This document shows positions 54,084 through 63,336 of a stretch of 64,000 nucleotides of DNA, piece after piece. A program made the translations under genes and the position numbers. The stretch's first letter is position 1. Every line of letters starts with the position of its first letter. The notes under the pieces are model-generated. The model was not told the origin of the DNA, did no database searches, and was given only the letters and a program-made list of their open reading frames with translations. Source of the stretch: Bacillus sp. NTK071 (lineage in GTDB: Bacteria > Bacillota > Bacilli > Bacillales > Guptibacillaceae); the NCBI RefSeq assembly GCF_017303315.1, contig NZ_JAFKOI010000008.1:92709-156708 (forward strand). The letters are read 5' to 3'.

Positions 54084-54380
54084 TTAAGATCTTGTGATCG
54101 CTTCATCCTGCTCTTTAAGTGAATCCACATTCGCTTTCGTATCCTCTAAGTTTTTTTGGACAACCGTCATATAATCCTTCATTAAACTTTGGAGGTTTTG
54201 TTCACGATTAATCCAGGCATCTGTATAGTTCATTTTGTTACGCCCCAGTTGACCTGCTGAAGGCTCTGGTAACGTGAGATGTTGAACGGCATTTTTCGCT
54301 TCTTCCAATTTCGTCATCACTTCTGAATAATTGAGTTTAATCTCCGTAGAAGATCCTCCGCCTGAAACGGCTTTATACAT
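54084..54380 (-). CDS. DUF5344/YwqI-like type VII helper protein
   Basis: 98 residues, helical hairpin of the WXG100-like size class, beginning MYKAVSGGGSSTEIKLNYSE with YTDAWINREQNL in the middle (a WxxR rather than WxG turn). Family TIGR04197/DUF5344 proteins (YwqI) accompany LXG toxins and help target them to the secretion apparatus. Its start overlaps the stop of the DUF5082 gene by one base, and the LXG gene follows after 20 bp. The last 57 bp of a second copy survive at 59385. Confidence 0.85.
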   Translation of the reverse strand: MYKAVSGGGSSTEIKLNYSEVMTKLEEAKNAVQHLTLPEPSAGQLGRNKMNYTDAWINREQNLQSLMKDYMTVVQKNLEDTKANVDSLKEQDEAITRS

Positions 54381-54808
54381 CAGAAAATCCTCCCTTTTAT
54401 ATGATTGATTTTTGCTGATAAATCTTCCGCATAATCTCCACCTTTATGTAACAAAGATTCTGCTTCGTGTGCGAGACTCCCCAGAAAGCTATAGTGACTT
54501 TGCTGCGCTTCAAGAGTGTGAATCCGAGAGTCTATGACCCTTTGGTACAGATCGTACTGCTCATTCCCTATCTGAACCATGAATTGATAGGAAGCCTCTC
54601 GATTAGCATCATATTTATCGGAGAGTGGTCCCACCCATTGATCTGATAAATCAGGTCGTCGCAAATTCCGAATTTCCCCAAGTAACAAATTTTGTTCACG
54701 ATTAATTTCAGCTCTCGCTTCTCGTAGCCTGCGCAAGTTATCAGCTATTTCACTCGATTTTCCATTTAACAGTCCTTGAAGACTACTTAACTCACCATAA
54801 ATCCCCAT
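54380..54808 (-). CDS. DUF5082/YwqH-like type VII helper protein
   Basis: 142 residues, all-helical: MGIYGELSSLQGLLNGKSSE, NREQNLLLGEIRNLRRP, WVGPLSDKYDANREASY. Length and helical pattern match YwqH/YxiC (DUF5082) of Bacillus LXG operons. Known role of such helpers: pairing with the LXG domain for export. It is the first gene of the operon ywqH-ywqI-LXG-immunity. Confidence 0.85.
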   Translation of the reverse strand: MGIYGELSSLQGLLNGKSSEIADNLRRLREARAEINREQNLLLGEIRNLRRPDLSDQWVGPLSDKYDANREASYQFMVQIGNEQYDLYQRVIDSRIHTLEAQQSHYSFLGSLAHEAESLLHKGGDYAEDLSAKINHIKGRIF

Positions 54809-55422
54809 GCCTTCACCTCAATACCTTCAATATGAAATCCTCTTCATAAAAGGATTTATCCCGATATCTATCTTACCATTTACCCAATTCAATTTATTTC
54901 CAATCAATAATTTTTCATAAAAAATGAGCTAATAGTAGGGGAATCATGTACTGATTAAACTTAATAGTCATGTTTCAGCTCGGTAATTCCTGTGGGGACA
55001 CGTCTTGTCCCAAAATAAAACATTTCATTACAACAAAAATGCCCACCAAGCGGCTGCATCAGCTAACTCAGCGGGTTTCCTTCATTACTTCTTCAGCGTA
55101 TAATATTTTCGCTTGCTTGAACAGATCCAGTGGGACGAGGTACCTGTCCCCAGTCCCTCCCGCAATTGATGGCTCAAAACTTCGCACAAGTGGCTTTTTC
55201 GTTCCGCAATACTCAGGCATAGTGGTAAACAGCTTGGCATTTGCTGATACATTTCTTGTCACTAGGTGGTAAATAGACTGTCATTAGTGGTATATTTCAC
55301 TGGCCGTAATCAAGTGGACCATTTTCTTGTCCTACTTCACTGATTGGGACGAGGAACCTGTCCCAATGGCTCTCGGAAAATGAATCACGAGAACCGTCCC
55401 CGTGATTCACCGTGATTCAAGT
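54809..55422. repeat. Gene-free region with REP-B copies, a long direct repeat and a REP-A half
   Basis: Includes a degenerate REP-B near 54995-55013 and REP-B cores at 55132-55151 and 55346-55364. A unit of about 205 bp at 55161-55364 (starts CGCAATTGATGGCTC) is nearly identical to 63458-63661. A REP-A half lies at 55383-55417. The LXG operon promoter must lie near 54820-54960. Confidence 0.8.
55383..55417. repeat. REP-A right half with duplicated tail
   Basis: GAATCACGAGAACCGTCCCC then GTGATTCACCGTGATTC, the same compound form as 18543-18579. Confidence 0.88.
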
Positions 55423-56190
55423 TTAGAAAAGCATGAAATTCTGGAGCATCTCTTCCAATGCAGAAAAAAGGACATTGGCCATTATCCCCAGCGTAATCAA
55501 CATTGCTAAATAGGTGGCAAGCGTACAATAAACCAAATCCAATCCTGACATTGTATTTTTGCTAAACGTTGTGATGACCATTGGTGGAACGGTTAAGAGG
55601 GAACCTAAAAATCCTAGTAGTAATACAACGGCAAAAAACTTTATTTGCAAAACTGCCATAACAAATGCTACTACAAATAGACCCAAAAATGGAATAAGAA
55701 ATACACCGAACCTGGATATAACTTCTTTATAGCTCGCGTTTCCTTTTCCAAGTTTGATAGACACAAATGTATAAGTGCCTACTAATAAAATAAAAATAGC
55801 ATACCCAAATGCAGGTTTAAGAACAACATTTAAAAATGGATTTTCGATATACTCTGTGTATTCTTTAGCCCCAAAGTAAACCATTAAAGGTAAAAATAAA
55901 GCATATAAACACACGGTTATCATTGCATTAAGAATTTGTTCAGCTCCAACGTATTGAGCTTCTCCATAAGGTTTTTTCAACACCTTTTTAAATAGAGCAA
56001 AATAAGAACTTGAAGTGTTCTTTATATTGCTAAGATTAACGTTCACTCCGGATGGGGTTATTTGGTTATTTGCAATTTCATAAGTTGACCTACTCTCCCC
56101 TTCAATACCTACAGTAACCAAGGGGGTACCACACTTTCCACAATATTTCCCTCCCCCGCTTTGAATTACTTTACAAGTTTCACAATACAT
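55423..56190 (-). CDS. Zinc-ribbon membrane protein (Yip1-like)
   Basis: 255 residues. An N-terminal zinc ribbon (MYCETCKVIQ; KYCGKCGTPL), a polar linker, then about five to six membrane helices from residue 95 (MITVCLYALFLPLMVYF; AFGYAIFILLVGTYTFV; FGVFLIPFLGLFVVAFVMA). Such zinc-ribbon/Yip1-like proteins are common in Bacillus and have no clear function. It may be related in role to the zinc-ribbon fusion at 61612 and the lipoprotein that diverges from it. Confidence 0.7.
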   Translation of the reverse strand: MYCETCKVIQSGGGKYCGKCGTPLVTVGIEGESRSTYEIANNQITPSGVNVNLSNIKNTSSSYFALFKKVLKKPYGEAQYVGAEQILNAMITVCLYALFLPLMVYFGAKEYTEYIENPFLNVVLKPAFGYAIFILLVGTYTFVSIKLGKGNASYKEVISRFGVFLIPFLGLFVVAFVMAVLQIKFFAVVLLLGFLGSLLTVPPMVITTFSKNTMSGLDLVYCTLATYLAMLITLGIMANVLFSALEEMLQNFMLF

Positions 56191-56343
56191 GACCTCAGCC
56201 CCTCTCTCGTTTTCTCGTAAAAAAATAAATCAATAATTTATTTATAATTATCAAACAGTAAATATATACCTTATTTTATGGATGAATGGAATTTAAGAGA
56301 GTAGTACGTTCTAAAGAAACGCTCTCTAAAATACGTTAAGAGG

Positions 56344-56369
56344 GTTGACAATGATTGGTGCAAGTCAAC
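56344..56369. promoter_or_regulatory. GTTGAC...GTCAAC inverted repeat with -35-like box
   Basis: GTTGAC (56344-56349) and GTCAAC (56364-56369) form a 6-bp inverted repeat. TTGACA inside it and TATAAA at 56371 are imperfectly spaced promoter elements. GGGGGAG precedes the lipoprotein start. Confidence 0.4.
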
Positions 56370-56403
56370 GTATAAACGTCATGTATAAGGGGGAGATGGA
56401 CAA

Positions 56404-57177
56404 ATGCGGGGGAAGATGCTCATTCTATGTCTGTTCATTGTAAGTGGGTGTAGCATGCCATCATTTGTTAGTAATCAGTTTATCGATCCAGAGAAACTCA
56501 TGAAAGAGGCACAAGAGAATATGATGGAGATTGAATCTATGAAAACGGAGGGGAAGATAAATTTCGAAGGTAACCTTGCAGGAATTCCTTATACTTACAA
56601 CGCTACGAATGATTCTCAGGCGAAGATGGATGAAGGTATCATTATTGAAGCCTATATGACCATTGCTGCTGAGGGAACAGGAATACAACCTTCCACAGAA
56701 CAGATTTATTTTAGTACCTCCGAGTACGGTATTTATGATCAGTCTACAGATTCTTGGGATTTGACTGGTTATCTTCCTGAAGAACAACTACTCATTGATT
56801 TATTTTCAACCTCATTAAATCCTTCCAATTCAATGAATCAGTATTTCGAATCGAAAATTGATACCAAGTTAGACGTAATCGGTCAAGAAACAATCGATGG
56901 GGTAGATTGTGTCGGTATCTATGTTGAAACAAATGCAGATCAAATGATGTCTGAAATCTCCCCACTTTTCTCCTTTTTCGCCGGACCTGCCGGAAAGTTA
57001 TCCACCTCTCTTACAGGTGCATTAGTAAAGAATTTAGAAATCACTTATTGGATTGGAAAGCAGGATAAATTAGTTTATAAGCTAGAAACAAAGTTGCCAA
57101 CACCAATTTTTGATTATACCTCTACCCTACGGATATATGAGCACAATAGCGAATTTGTTTCACTTAAAGATAGATAA
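56404..57177 (+). CDS. Lipoprotein of the DUF6612/LolA-like type
   Basis: 257 residues. Signal peptide MRGKMLILCLFIVSGC with lipidation at Cys16. The body is a beta-rich half-barrel: MKEAQENMMEIESMKTEGKI, IYFSTSEYGIYDQS and ETIDGVDCVGIYVETNAD match the DUF6612 pattern of Bacillus lipoproteins with a LolA-like fold. Divergent from the zinc-ribbon membrane protein. Likely a lipid- or ligand-binding surface protein. The start is ATG at 56404. Confidence 0.72.
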   Translation: MRGKMLILCLFIVSGCSMPSFVSNQFIDPEKLMKEAQENMMEIESMKTEGKINFEGNLAGIPYTYNATNDSQAKMDEGIIIEAYMTIAAEGTGIQPSTEQIYFSTSEYGIYDQSTDSWDLTGYLPEEQLLIDLFSTSLNPSNSMNQYFESKIDTKLDVIGQETIDGVDCVGIYVETNADQMMSEISPLFSFFAGPAGKLSTSLTGALVKNLEITYWIGKQDKLVYKLETKLPTPIFDYTSTLRIYEHNSEFVSLKDR

Positions 57178-57194
57178 GGAGATGAAGAAACACT

Positions 57195-57352
57195 AGAATC
57201 ACCGGAACGGTTCTGTTGATTCATTAAAGTAAAAGATCAAAAAGAAGGGGAACAAACCATATTCATAATTCAGTCACCTTCTTTATATGGATTGACTTAA
57301 TATTATTTATCTAGTTAAAAAAAGGAATCACGAGAACCGTCCCCGTGATTCA
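57195..57352. repeat. REP-A full element, AGAAGGTG subfamily
   Basis: Left end GAATCACCGGAACGGTTCTG, hairpin AAAAGAAGGGG...CACCTTCTTT, right end GAATCACGAGAACCGTCCCC. Sister copy of 5823-5977 including the spacer. Confidence 0.92.
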
Positions 57353-57819
57353 CGACAAATCTTCAATTTGGTGAATGGAATCACGTTTTTGGTGACCCTA
57401 TTTTAACTGAGGCCGTGGTAGATCTGTTGATTCATCACTCTCATCTCGTCCTTTTTAAAAGAGATAGTGGGCGTTTAAGAGAATCTATATTTTCTAGACA
57501 AAAGTAAAAGTGGGACGTTAGGAAGTGGCTACAAACTCTTGCCAAATACAAAGCCACTATCATTTATGATAGTGGCTCACTTATGGCACGTGTGGTTCAT
57601 TCTCTTGTCCTAAGTGGATCAAAAGATGGCTGAGGTGGGTCTAACCTATGTTCTTCTTCAGTGGTTGGGACGAGGTACCTGTCCCCATAGCCGTCCTGAC
57701 AATAATTCTAGCGTTTATAACTGGGACACGGAGTCTGTCTCTCCAACCTCACTAGCTGCAAAATGAAGATTAAAGCCACTATCATTTTTTGATAGTGGCT
57801 CACTTATGGCACGAGTGGA
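57353..57819. repeat. Gene-free block with REP-B copies
   Basis: REP-B core at 57667-57686 (GGGACGAGGTACCTGTCCCC) and a weaker one at 57723-57742. Phrases around ATAGTGGCTCACTTATGGCACG are repeated within the block (57563 and 57789) and resemble 51500-51700. Confidence 0.75.
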
Positions 57820-59367
57820 TCATTTTCTTGTCCTACATAGATCAAAAAGATGACAGAGGTGAGTCTGATCCATATTCTTCTTTAGTGGGACGAGGAACCT
57901 GTCCCCATGGCTCCTCAGGGAGTTGAAAAACTTATTGAAGTTCCCACTCTTCGCAGTTGGTATATCATCAACAGTTAATTTTGTTATTTCATTAGCTATA
58001 CGTTTCTCGTCACTAACTACCTCTCTCTTTCCAACACTAAAATGAACCGTTTCCCTAGTATTCTCCAAAAAATCTCTCACAGTACCATTTGGAACATCAC
58101 CAATTCCTGCAAAAGCATAATTCGTTCGCAACGGAAGCTTATAATCGAGAACCTTTCGCACAATCTTTTTCATATCCACTCGCGTGTTAAATAGTGGCCC
58201 CTGCACTACTTTTTGGTAGGTCTTTTTTATGGCACTCTTTTTAACATCAGGGTGAAGCGTATGCTTGACACTATTCATCTTCATAGTGTCCATTTTAGGA
58301 ACACCAACCTTCGCCCCAGCAACCATCGATGCCAGCCCAAAACTACTCAACCAATGCTCTTTCGAAAAATCGTCTTCAGGATTTACTGCACCTTTCACAA
58401 GATCCGCTCCACCACTCGTCAAGTAGTTCACAAAGTCATAAGGTGAATCCATAGCTTTATCAGATCGTTCGTCCATTGCACTAACAGCACCTCTTACGCC
58501 GTCGAACAATCCGGAGGTAAGGTAGTTACCAAAGTCATAGAGAGAATCCATTTTCTTTTCGCCACGCTCTTGAAAGCCAGCCCAAAAATCAGTACCAATC
58601 TCTTTAAAACTATTAACCGATTTAATAAAAGGATTCTCATTTTCCTCCATAGCCGACTTAACTTCCTGTGAAGTGTGCTCTTTCTTCACGCTAGCCGCTT
58701 CTGCTTGGCTCGCAGCAATCGCCGAATAAATATCACTCGAATGAAAAGATGCCGCATCATAGTAGATCGATGAAACCTGACTCCCCTGAGTGGAGGCATT
58801 CATTAGTTCACTGAACAAAGCGGTTAGGACCTGCTCATCACTTTCCAACATCGTGTACTTACTCGTTAATTCTTCATCAAATTGTTCAACGCTCTCAATC
58901 GTCTTTTCTCGTTTCATCTTTGCTTCATCAAGTTGTTGATCGACTTCGTTTCGAGAAAAAACATGTAGTGGTTGAATATCGCTGATGCGATCGAAAATCC
59001 GTTGCAAATCTTCCTGCTGATCAGCAATCATCTCTCTCGCTCTACTTTCGCTATTCGATAGCTCCTCTTCTAAAAAAGGCAGCTCAACGGTTTCATTTTC
59101 AAGATTTTTTGACGCAGCCCTTTCAGGAATCTCACTAAAAAAAGAGATATTTCGATCAACAAGCTGAAGCCATAAACTTAACACATCAAGTTGAGCCTGA
59201 TAAAACCCTTTAATCGCTACAGCACCTTTGCCTTTAAGGGCTTCATCAAGTTCTACGATACTTTGAAAAGCCTTTTGAAGGGTGAGCAACTGTTCTCGTA
59301 GCGTCTCGTATTCCCTTTTTCTTGTCGACATCGTTTCAAATAAGGTTGAAGATTCATAGACTTTCAC
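57820..59367 (-). pseudogene. LXG toxin paralogue with toxin domain lost at a REP-B element
   Basis: 515 codons. The first roughly 430 residues closely match the 52186 LXG protein (same LXG domain, same two linker repeats, same pre-toxin segment KKIVRKVLDYKLPLR). After KSGNFNKFFNSLR the frame enters REP-B (SHGDRFLVPLKKN) and stops 35 codons later, so no toxin domain remains. No immunity gene follows. The DUF5344 gene upstream is reduced to its last 57 bp. It could act as an acceptor for toxin cassettes with the same linker, such as those at 10648 and 12535. It may still be translated. Confidence 0.85.
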
Positions 59368-59384
59368 TTATAATGACTACCCCT

Positions 59385-59442
59385 TCTTTAAGATCTTGTG
59401 ATCGCTTCATCCTGCTCTTTAAGTGAATCCACATTCGCTTTT
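59385..59442 (-). pseudogene. DUF5344 (ywqI-like) 3' fragment bounded by REP-A
   Basis: 58 bp nearly identical to 54085-54142 (the last codons of the intact gene). The similarity stops exactly at the REP-A left end (59443). Confidence 0.9.
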
Positions 59443-59470
59443 GAATCACCGGGACGGTTCTGCTGATTCA
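59443..59470. repeat. REP-A left half
   Basis: GAATCACCGGGACGGTTCTG CTGATTCA, then a remnant AAACCAACTGAAC hairpin arm; no right half follows. Instead there is a short tandem TTCTTTGATTATCCAT (59511-59545). Confidence 0.85.
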
Positions 59471-59591
59471 ATTGCTTACATAAAACAGAGAAACCAACTG
59501 AACAAATAATTATTTTTCTAGTATTTCTTTGATTATCCATTTCTTTGATTATCCATTCCTTTTTCTAATTTATTGAATTACGAACGATAAA

Positions 59592-61106
59592 TTAATCCCT
59601 CAGTCTTCTCACGTTCCCTATAAATTTTGCTATTTGAATTGGGAAATGATTGGATGTGATTTCACCTATTACTATTCTTTTTGCTCCCCTTATAATCATT
59701 GTATCTTCTTCTGGATAACGTTCAATTATATTCATTCCTGCAACTTTGGTACCCCGGTGAAGTAAAAACAATTGCCCTTCTCGTTCAGCAAAACATGCTT
59801 GTTGCCTTAACCCTTCAAAGCCTATATTAAACTCACAATATACATTTCCATTTTCTTGTGGATCTTCAAACCAAAGTCGATTCCACCACTTTTGATCTAC
59901 ATGGCTGCAACTAATCCCAAAATCTAATGCTGGGTACTTAACATTAAGATTATATCCTTTAACATATTCAGTTTCCTTTACAGAATCTGTGTGATTATTA
60001 AGTGTCCTTATCATTATAGCCCTACATATTTCGATTGCTTCTTTTGACTCGATGAACCTAAAGGAGTCAGAAATCATTTCATTCTCACTTTTAGAAGCTA
60101 AATTGTATGCCATTTGCAAGTCAGTCTCTACATTTTTCCCTTTAGATACTATTGGATTGATATGTTCTTCTATAACTCTAGAAAAGAACTTATACATATT
60201 AATATTATTATCAAAACCATACCCCGTACCTGGATATGGTAATAAAAATATATGTACCGTTTTGTGATTAATAGTAATTTCACCTTTAAAATTTTTCATA
60301 TCAGTTATTTCTTCAAGACCTGGTATTTCTAGAAACTCGATTCCGGGAAATATCTTTTCAAATATCCCTCTTTTGTACTCAACTCCCCCTAGCCCAATAA
60401 TAATTTTGGCTGGAAATGTGGTAAATGCATTTTGTAGAATGTTACTCCTTACTTCAGCATCTATTTTGTAATCACTAAAGTGATTAGAACATTCATTTCT
60501 CATATTCTTTTGATTAAAAGCCTTTAAATATGGATTTCTATTAGATGCGTCATGATAAATATTCCAGTACTCTTTCCCCCACCACCCTTCATTCGGTCGA
60601 GGAAGAGGGCGCCAATCAGCTAGGGCTGTTTGTACTCCTTCCTTCGGCTCGAATAGGCTCTCCACAATATAGCTTTTGATTATATCTCTTGCACCAGCCT
60701 TTTCATCTCCATCCTTAGGAAACCAATAGTCTATAGATTCATTACCCTCAATGGCAAGACACATCCTGGCTATAGTTGGTAAAAATGTTCCTTTGGTAAA
60801 ATCATTTTCATTAACCTCTTTCCCATGTTCATTTAAGTATTTATTAACTTTGGCAGCACCTTTACTTGCAGAAGGTTCCCAGAAGCCTTTTGTCCAGTCT
60901 TCACGGTCAATACAATTCAAGTAATTTTCATCTTCATCTCTACCATAATACTGACACCTTGCCTCAACATTCGCTTCTACAGTATTTCCTCCAGTCCCTT
61001 CTTCGTTTCCGAAAAAAATTATATCCGCTTCAGGGAAATTTCCACACCCTATATAAGATAATAACTTCTGATATTGTTCGTTGTTCATTCTCCATCCAGT
61101 TTCCAT
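59592..61106 (-). CDS. Large protein with a possible uracil-DNA-glycosylase-like fold
   Basis: 504 residues, soluble. The N-terminal region has DIIFFGNEEGTGG (about 28-40), which recalls the first glycine-rich motif of the UDG superfamily; TFPAKIIIGLGGVEY (about 232-246); and VHIFLLPYPGTGYGF (about 283-297), in the place of the late HPSP-type loop. The C-terminal 200 residues (WWNRLWFEDPQENGNVY; GQLFLLHRGTKVAG) are unassigned. No named family is certain. It is single, between REP-A copies, in a mobile and toxin-rich setting. The start could be ATG 61106 or 61088. Confidence 0.5.
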   Translation of the reverse strand: METGWRMNNEQYQKLLSYIGCGNFPEADIIFFGNEEGTGGNTVEANVEARCQYYGRDEDENYLNCIDREDWTKGFWEPSASKGAAKVNKYLNEHGKEVNENDFTKGTFLPTIARMCLAIEGNESIDYWFPKDGDEKAGARDIIKSYIVESLFEPKEGVQTALADWRPLPRPNEGWWGKEYWNIYHDASNRNPYLKAFNQKNMRNECSNHFSDYKIDAEVRSNILQNAFTTFPAKIIIGLGGVEYKRGIFEKIFPGIEFLEIPGLEEITDMKNFKGEITINHKTVHIFLLPYPGTGYGFDNNINMYKFFSRVIEEHINPIVSKGKNVETDLQMAYNLASKSENEMISDSFRFIESKEAIEICRAIMIRTLNNHTDSVKETEYVKGYNLNVKYPALDFGISCSHVDQKWWNRLWFEDPQENGNVYCEFNIGFEGLRQQACFAEREGQLFLLHRGTKVAGMNIIERYPEEDTMIIRGAKRIVIGEITSNHFPIQIAKFIGNVRRLRD

Positions 61107-61611
61107 TTCGTAACCCCTCCATTACCTATAGACTATTTTATCTCTATTGAACATCGTTCATTATAAAGAACGATAGATGTTAAATCCCCCATTTCATTAA
61201 TATATTTTGATAACCCCCATTTAATTATTATCGCAACTCTTTTATTCGGGGGTCTATTTTCCTATAATAAAAATTCCATACAATACCGGAATAACCTTTA
61301 ATTATTTTCATATACACTTTATTTGAGAGGGAATCATCAGGAGGGTCTTCTAATGCACTCGCTTACACGAAAAAAGAAAAGCAGATCAACTAATTAAAAA
61401 ATTGTTACCCAAATATATATATTAAATTTATATAACTTAAAGTGAATGAAAGGGTCCTTCCCCTAATTCCAGAAAAAATAGTCTTTTCTCTTTAAAACTC
61501 TTAATGAACCGAAATAGACTAAAATAGTACTAAAGTTATATAAAAAATTGCGTTCTTTTTCCTTTTTTTAACTGTATAATAGTAATATATAACTATACAA
61601 GAGGTGAGTAC
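61107..61611. other. Intergenic region with decayed REP-A and promoter
   Basis: 505 bp. A heavily eroded REP-A lies at 61333-61470 (GAATCATCAGGAGGGTCTTC; AAGCAGATCAACTAATT; GAAAGGGTCCTTCCCC). TATAAT at 61576-61581 and GAGGTG at 61601 precede the next gene. Confidence 0.6.
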
Positions 61612-63336
61612 ATGTTCTGTGCCAATTGTGGACAACAGTTGCAAGATGGAAGTCAATTTTGCTCTTCTTGTGGGAATCGTATCGAACATCCCACTCTAAG
61701 CAACAAACAAGAAATAAACAACTCTCCTTTAGAAACAGATTTTTCTAATCAAGAAACGATTGAAGATGAAGAATTATTACTGTATTTTGTTGGTGAAGAA
61801 AAACAGGATTATTATTTGGAGAAATGGAAGAAAGGAAAAAAATCTTGGAATTGGGCAGCTTTCTTCGGAGGACTTTTTTGGTTAGGCTATCGAAAAATGT
61901 ATTCTACTATTCTCATAATCGCAGCATTGTTTATCTTGATCGACGTTATTGTGGCTTTATCGGGTATAGATGGGTGGCGTATAGATGCTGCATTATCATG
62001 GGGTATAGCTTTTTCATTAGGGGTTTCAGGAAATTACACCTATAAAAAGTTTGCCCTGAAGCGAATCAAACAACTTAAGGCAAGGAACGCAACCATTAAC
62101 AATTTAATAGATGATATCCGGACTAAAGGTGGTAGAAGTTGGAGGTCTCTTTTGATTTCAGTAGGAATGATGGTGGCCTATGGAATAATAAGTGTATTAA
62201 TCCTAACCTATATACCTCCTCTTACCTTACCAGGTCAAGAACAAACGAATGCTAACACAAAGTTAGACATATCCTCACCTTCTAATGGTGTGGAAATGAA
62301 TAAAGTTGATATCTCTAAACTGATTGACCATAATATTCAAGCCCTACAAGATGAAGATATCGACTCCTATATGAGTACGATATACAAAGACAGCTCCTCT
62401 GAAGATGATTACAATCAAACCTTGGAATTGCTAAGTACCATGTTTGATGAATTTGACTTAAATCAAGAAGTAACTGGGATGACGTTTTTATCTATTAATG
62501 AAAATGAAGCAAAGGTTCGCCTAACTCAAACTACCACATTGTTAGAGGGGGCTGATTTCAGAGACAATAAGAGCATCCTCATACATACTCTAAAAAAGCA
62601 AAACGGCCAGTGGAAATTTCTTAAGAGCGAGGTAGAATCGATTGAATATCTAGACGCGACCAATGAGTCTGATAACGTGAGTGAAACCATAACTTCAGAC
62701 GTTTTCACCCTATCTCCCCAGAGTATTTGGGACTTCTCCTTGAATAAGGAGATAGATTTGAACGGTGACGGTACAATGGATACCATTACGTTTAAGGGCG
62801 GACCTATGAGAGATGATGAATATCTAAATGAACAAGTAGAGATTAAAATAGAGATTAATGATCAAGAAACTGGTATTTCCGTTGATGCAGAATCTAATGC
62901 TTCTCTTTTTATCTATGATATAGATCAAGATGGATGGGTAGAATTCTTATATGAAACAGGAGGCCGTCTTCCTGCTGTAGATATTTATCAGTTCGGGGAA
63001 GAGGGACTGGAATATGTCGATTCTATAAATGGAAAGTTTGAAGATGCTCAGCCATTTGAAGTTACAACGAGTGAAGAGATCTATTCTTATGAGGAACCTT
63101 CTCCTTCTGATATATACGAAGAAGCAAGCTATATCCTTCAACAAAGCTGTATAAGTTGTCACGGAAGTAACTTAGAAGGCGCTGTGGGACCTCGTTTATT
63201 GAATATTGGAGGTAAGTATTCACAAGAAGAAATTCAAGAAATAATTGTTAATGGCAAGGGGAGCGGCATGCCAGGTGGATTAATCTCTGAAGAAGATGCA
63301 TCTAAACTTGCAGAATGGTTAATAACCTTGAAGTAA
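61612..63336 (+). CDS. Fusion: zinc ribbon, DUF2628 membrane region, NTF2-like domain, Ca-binding-like repeat and cytochrome c
   Basis: 574 residues. Residues 1-27 form a zinc ribbon (MFCANCGQQL; FCSSCGNRI). About 70-150 is a DUF2628-like region with KSWNWAAFFGGLFWLGYRKM and two helices; a further helix lies near 178-200. Outside comes an NTF2-like part (about 225-345: KLIDHNIQALQDEDIDSYMS), then LNGDGTMDTITFKGG and IYDIDQDGWVEFLYETGG, typical of FG-GAP/EF-hand-like repeats. The last 65 residues are a class I cytochrome c: SCISCHGSNLEGAVGPRL with CxxCH and an axial Met in GSGMPGG. Bacillus cytochrome c551 proteins look like this end. Heme attachment outside the membrane agrees with the topology. 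The combination is one I have not seen named. Confidence 0.8.
   Translation: MFCANCGQQLQDGSQFCSSCGNRIEHPTLSNKQEINNSPLETDFSNQETIEDEELLLYFVGEEKQDYYLEKWKKGKKSWNWAAFFGGLFWLGYRKMYSTILIIAALFILIDVIVALSGIDGWRIDAALSWGIAFSLGVSGNYTYKKFALKRIKQLKARNATINNLIDDIRTKGGRSWRSLLISVGMMVAYGIISVLILTYIPPLTLPGQEQTNANTKLDISSPSNGVEMNKVDISKLIDHNIQALQDEDIDSYMSTIYKDSSSEDDYNQTLELLSTMFDEFDLNQEVTGMTFLSINENEAKVRLTQTTTLLEGADFRDNKSILIHTLKKQNGQWKFLKSEVESIEYLDATNESDNVSETITSDVFTLSPQSIWDFSLNKEIDLNGDGTMDTITFKGGPMRDDEYLNEQVEIKIEINDQETGISVDAESNASLFIYDIDQDGWVEFLYETGGRLPAVDIYQFGEEGLEYVDSINGKFEDAQPFEVTTSEEIYSYEEPSPSDIYEEASYILQQSCISCHGSNLEGAVGPRLLNIGGKYSQEEIQEIIVNGKGSGMPGGLISEEDASKLAEWLITLK

Noticed and set aside
433..61470. Recurrent short near-identical repeats considered as a CRISPR array
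   Set aside because: The copies are scattered singly over 60 kb with varied spacing, are inverted pairs with a shared spacer, and no cas genes are present.
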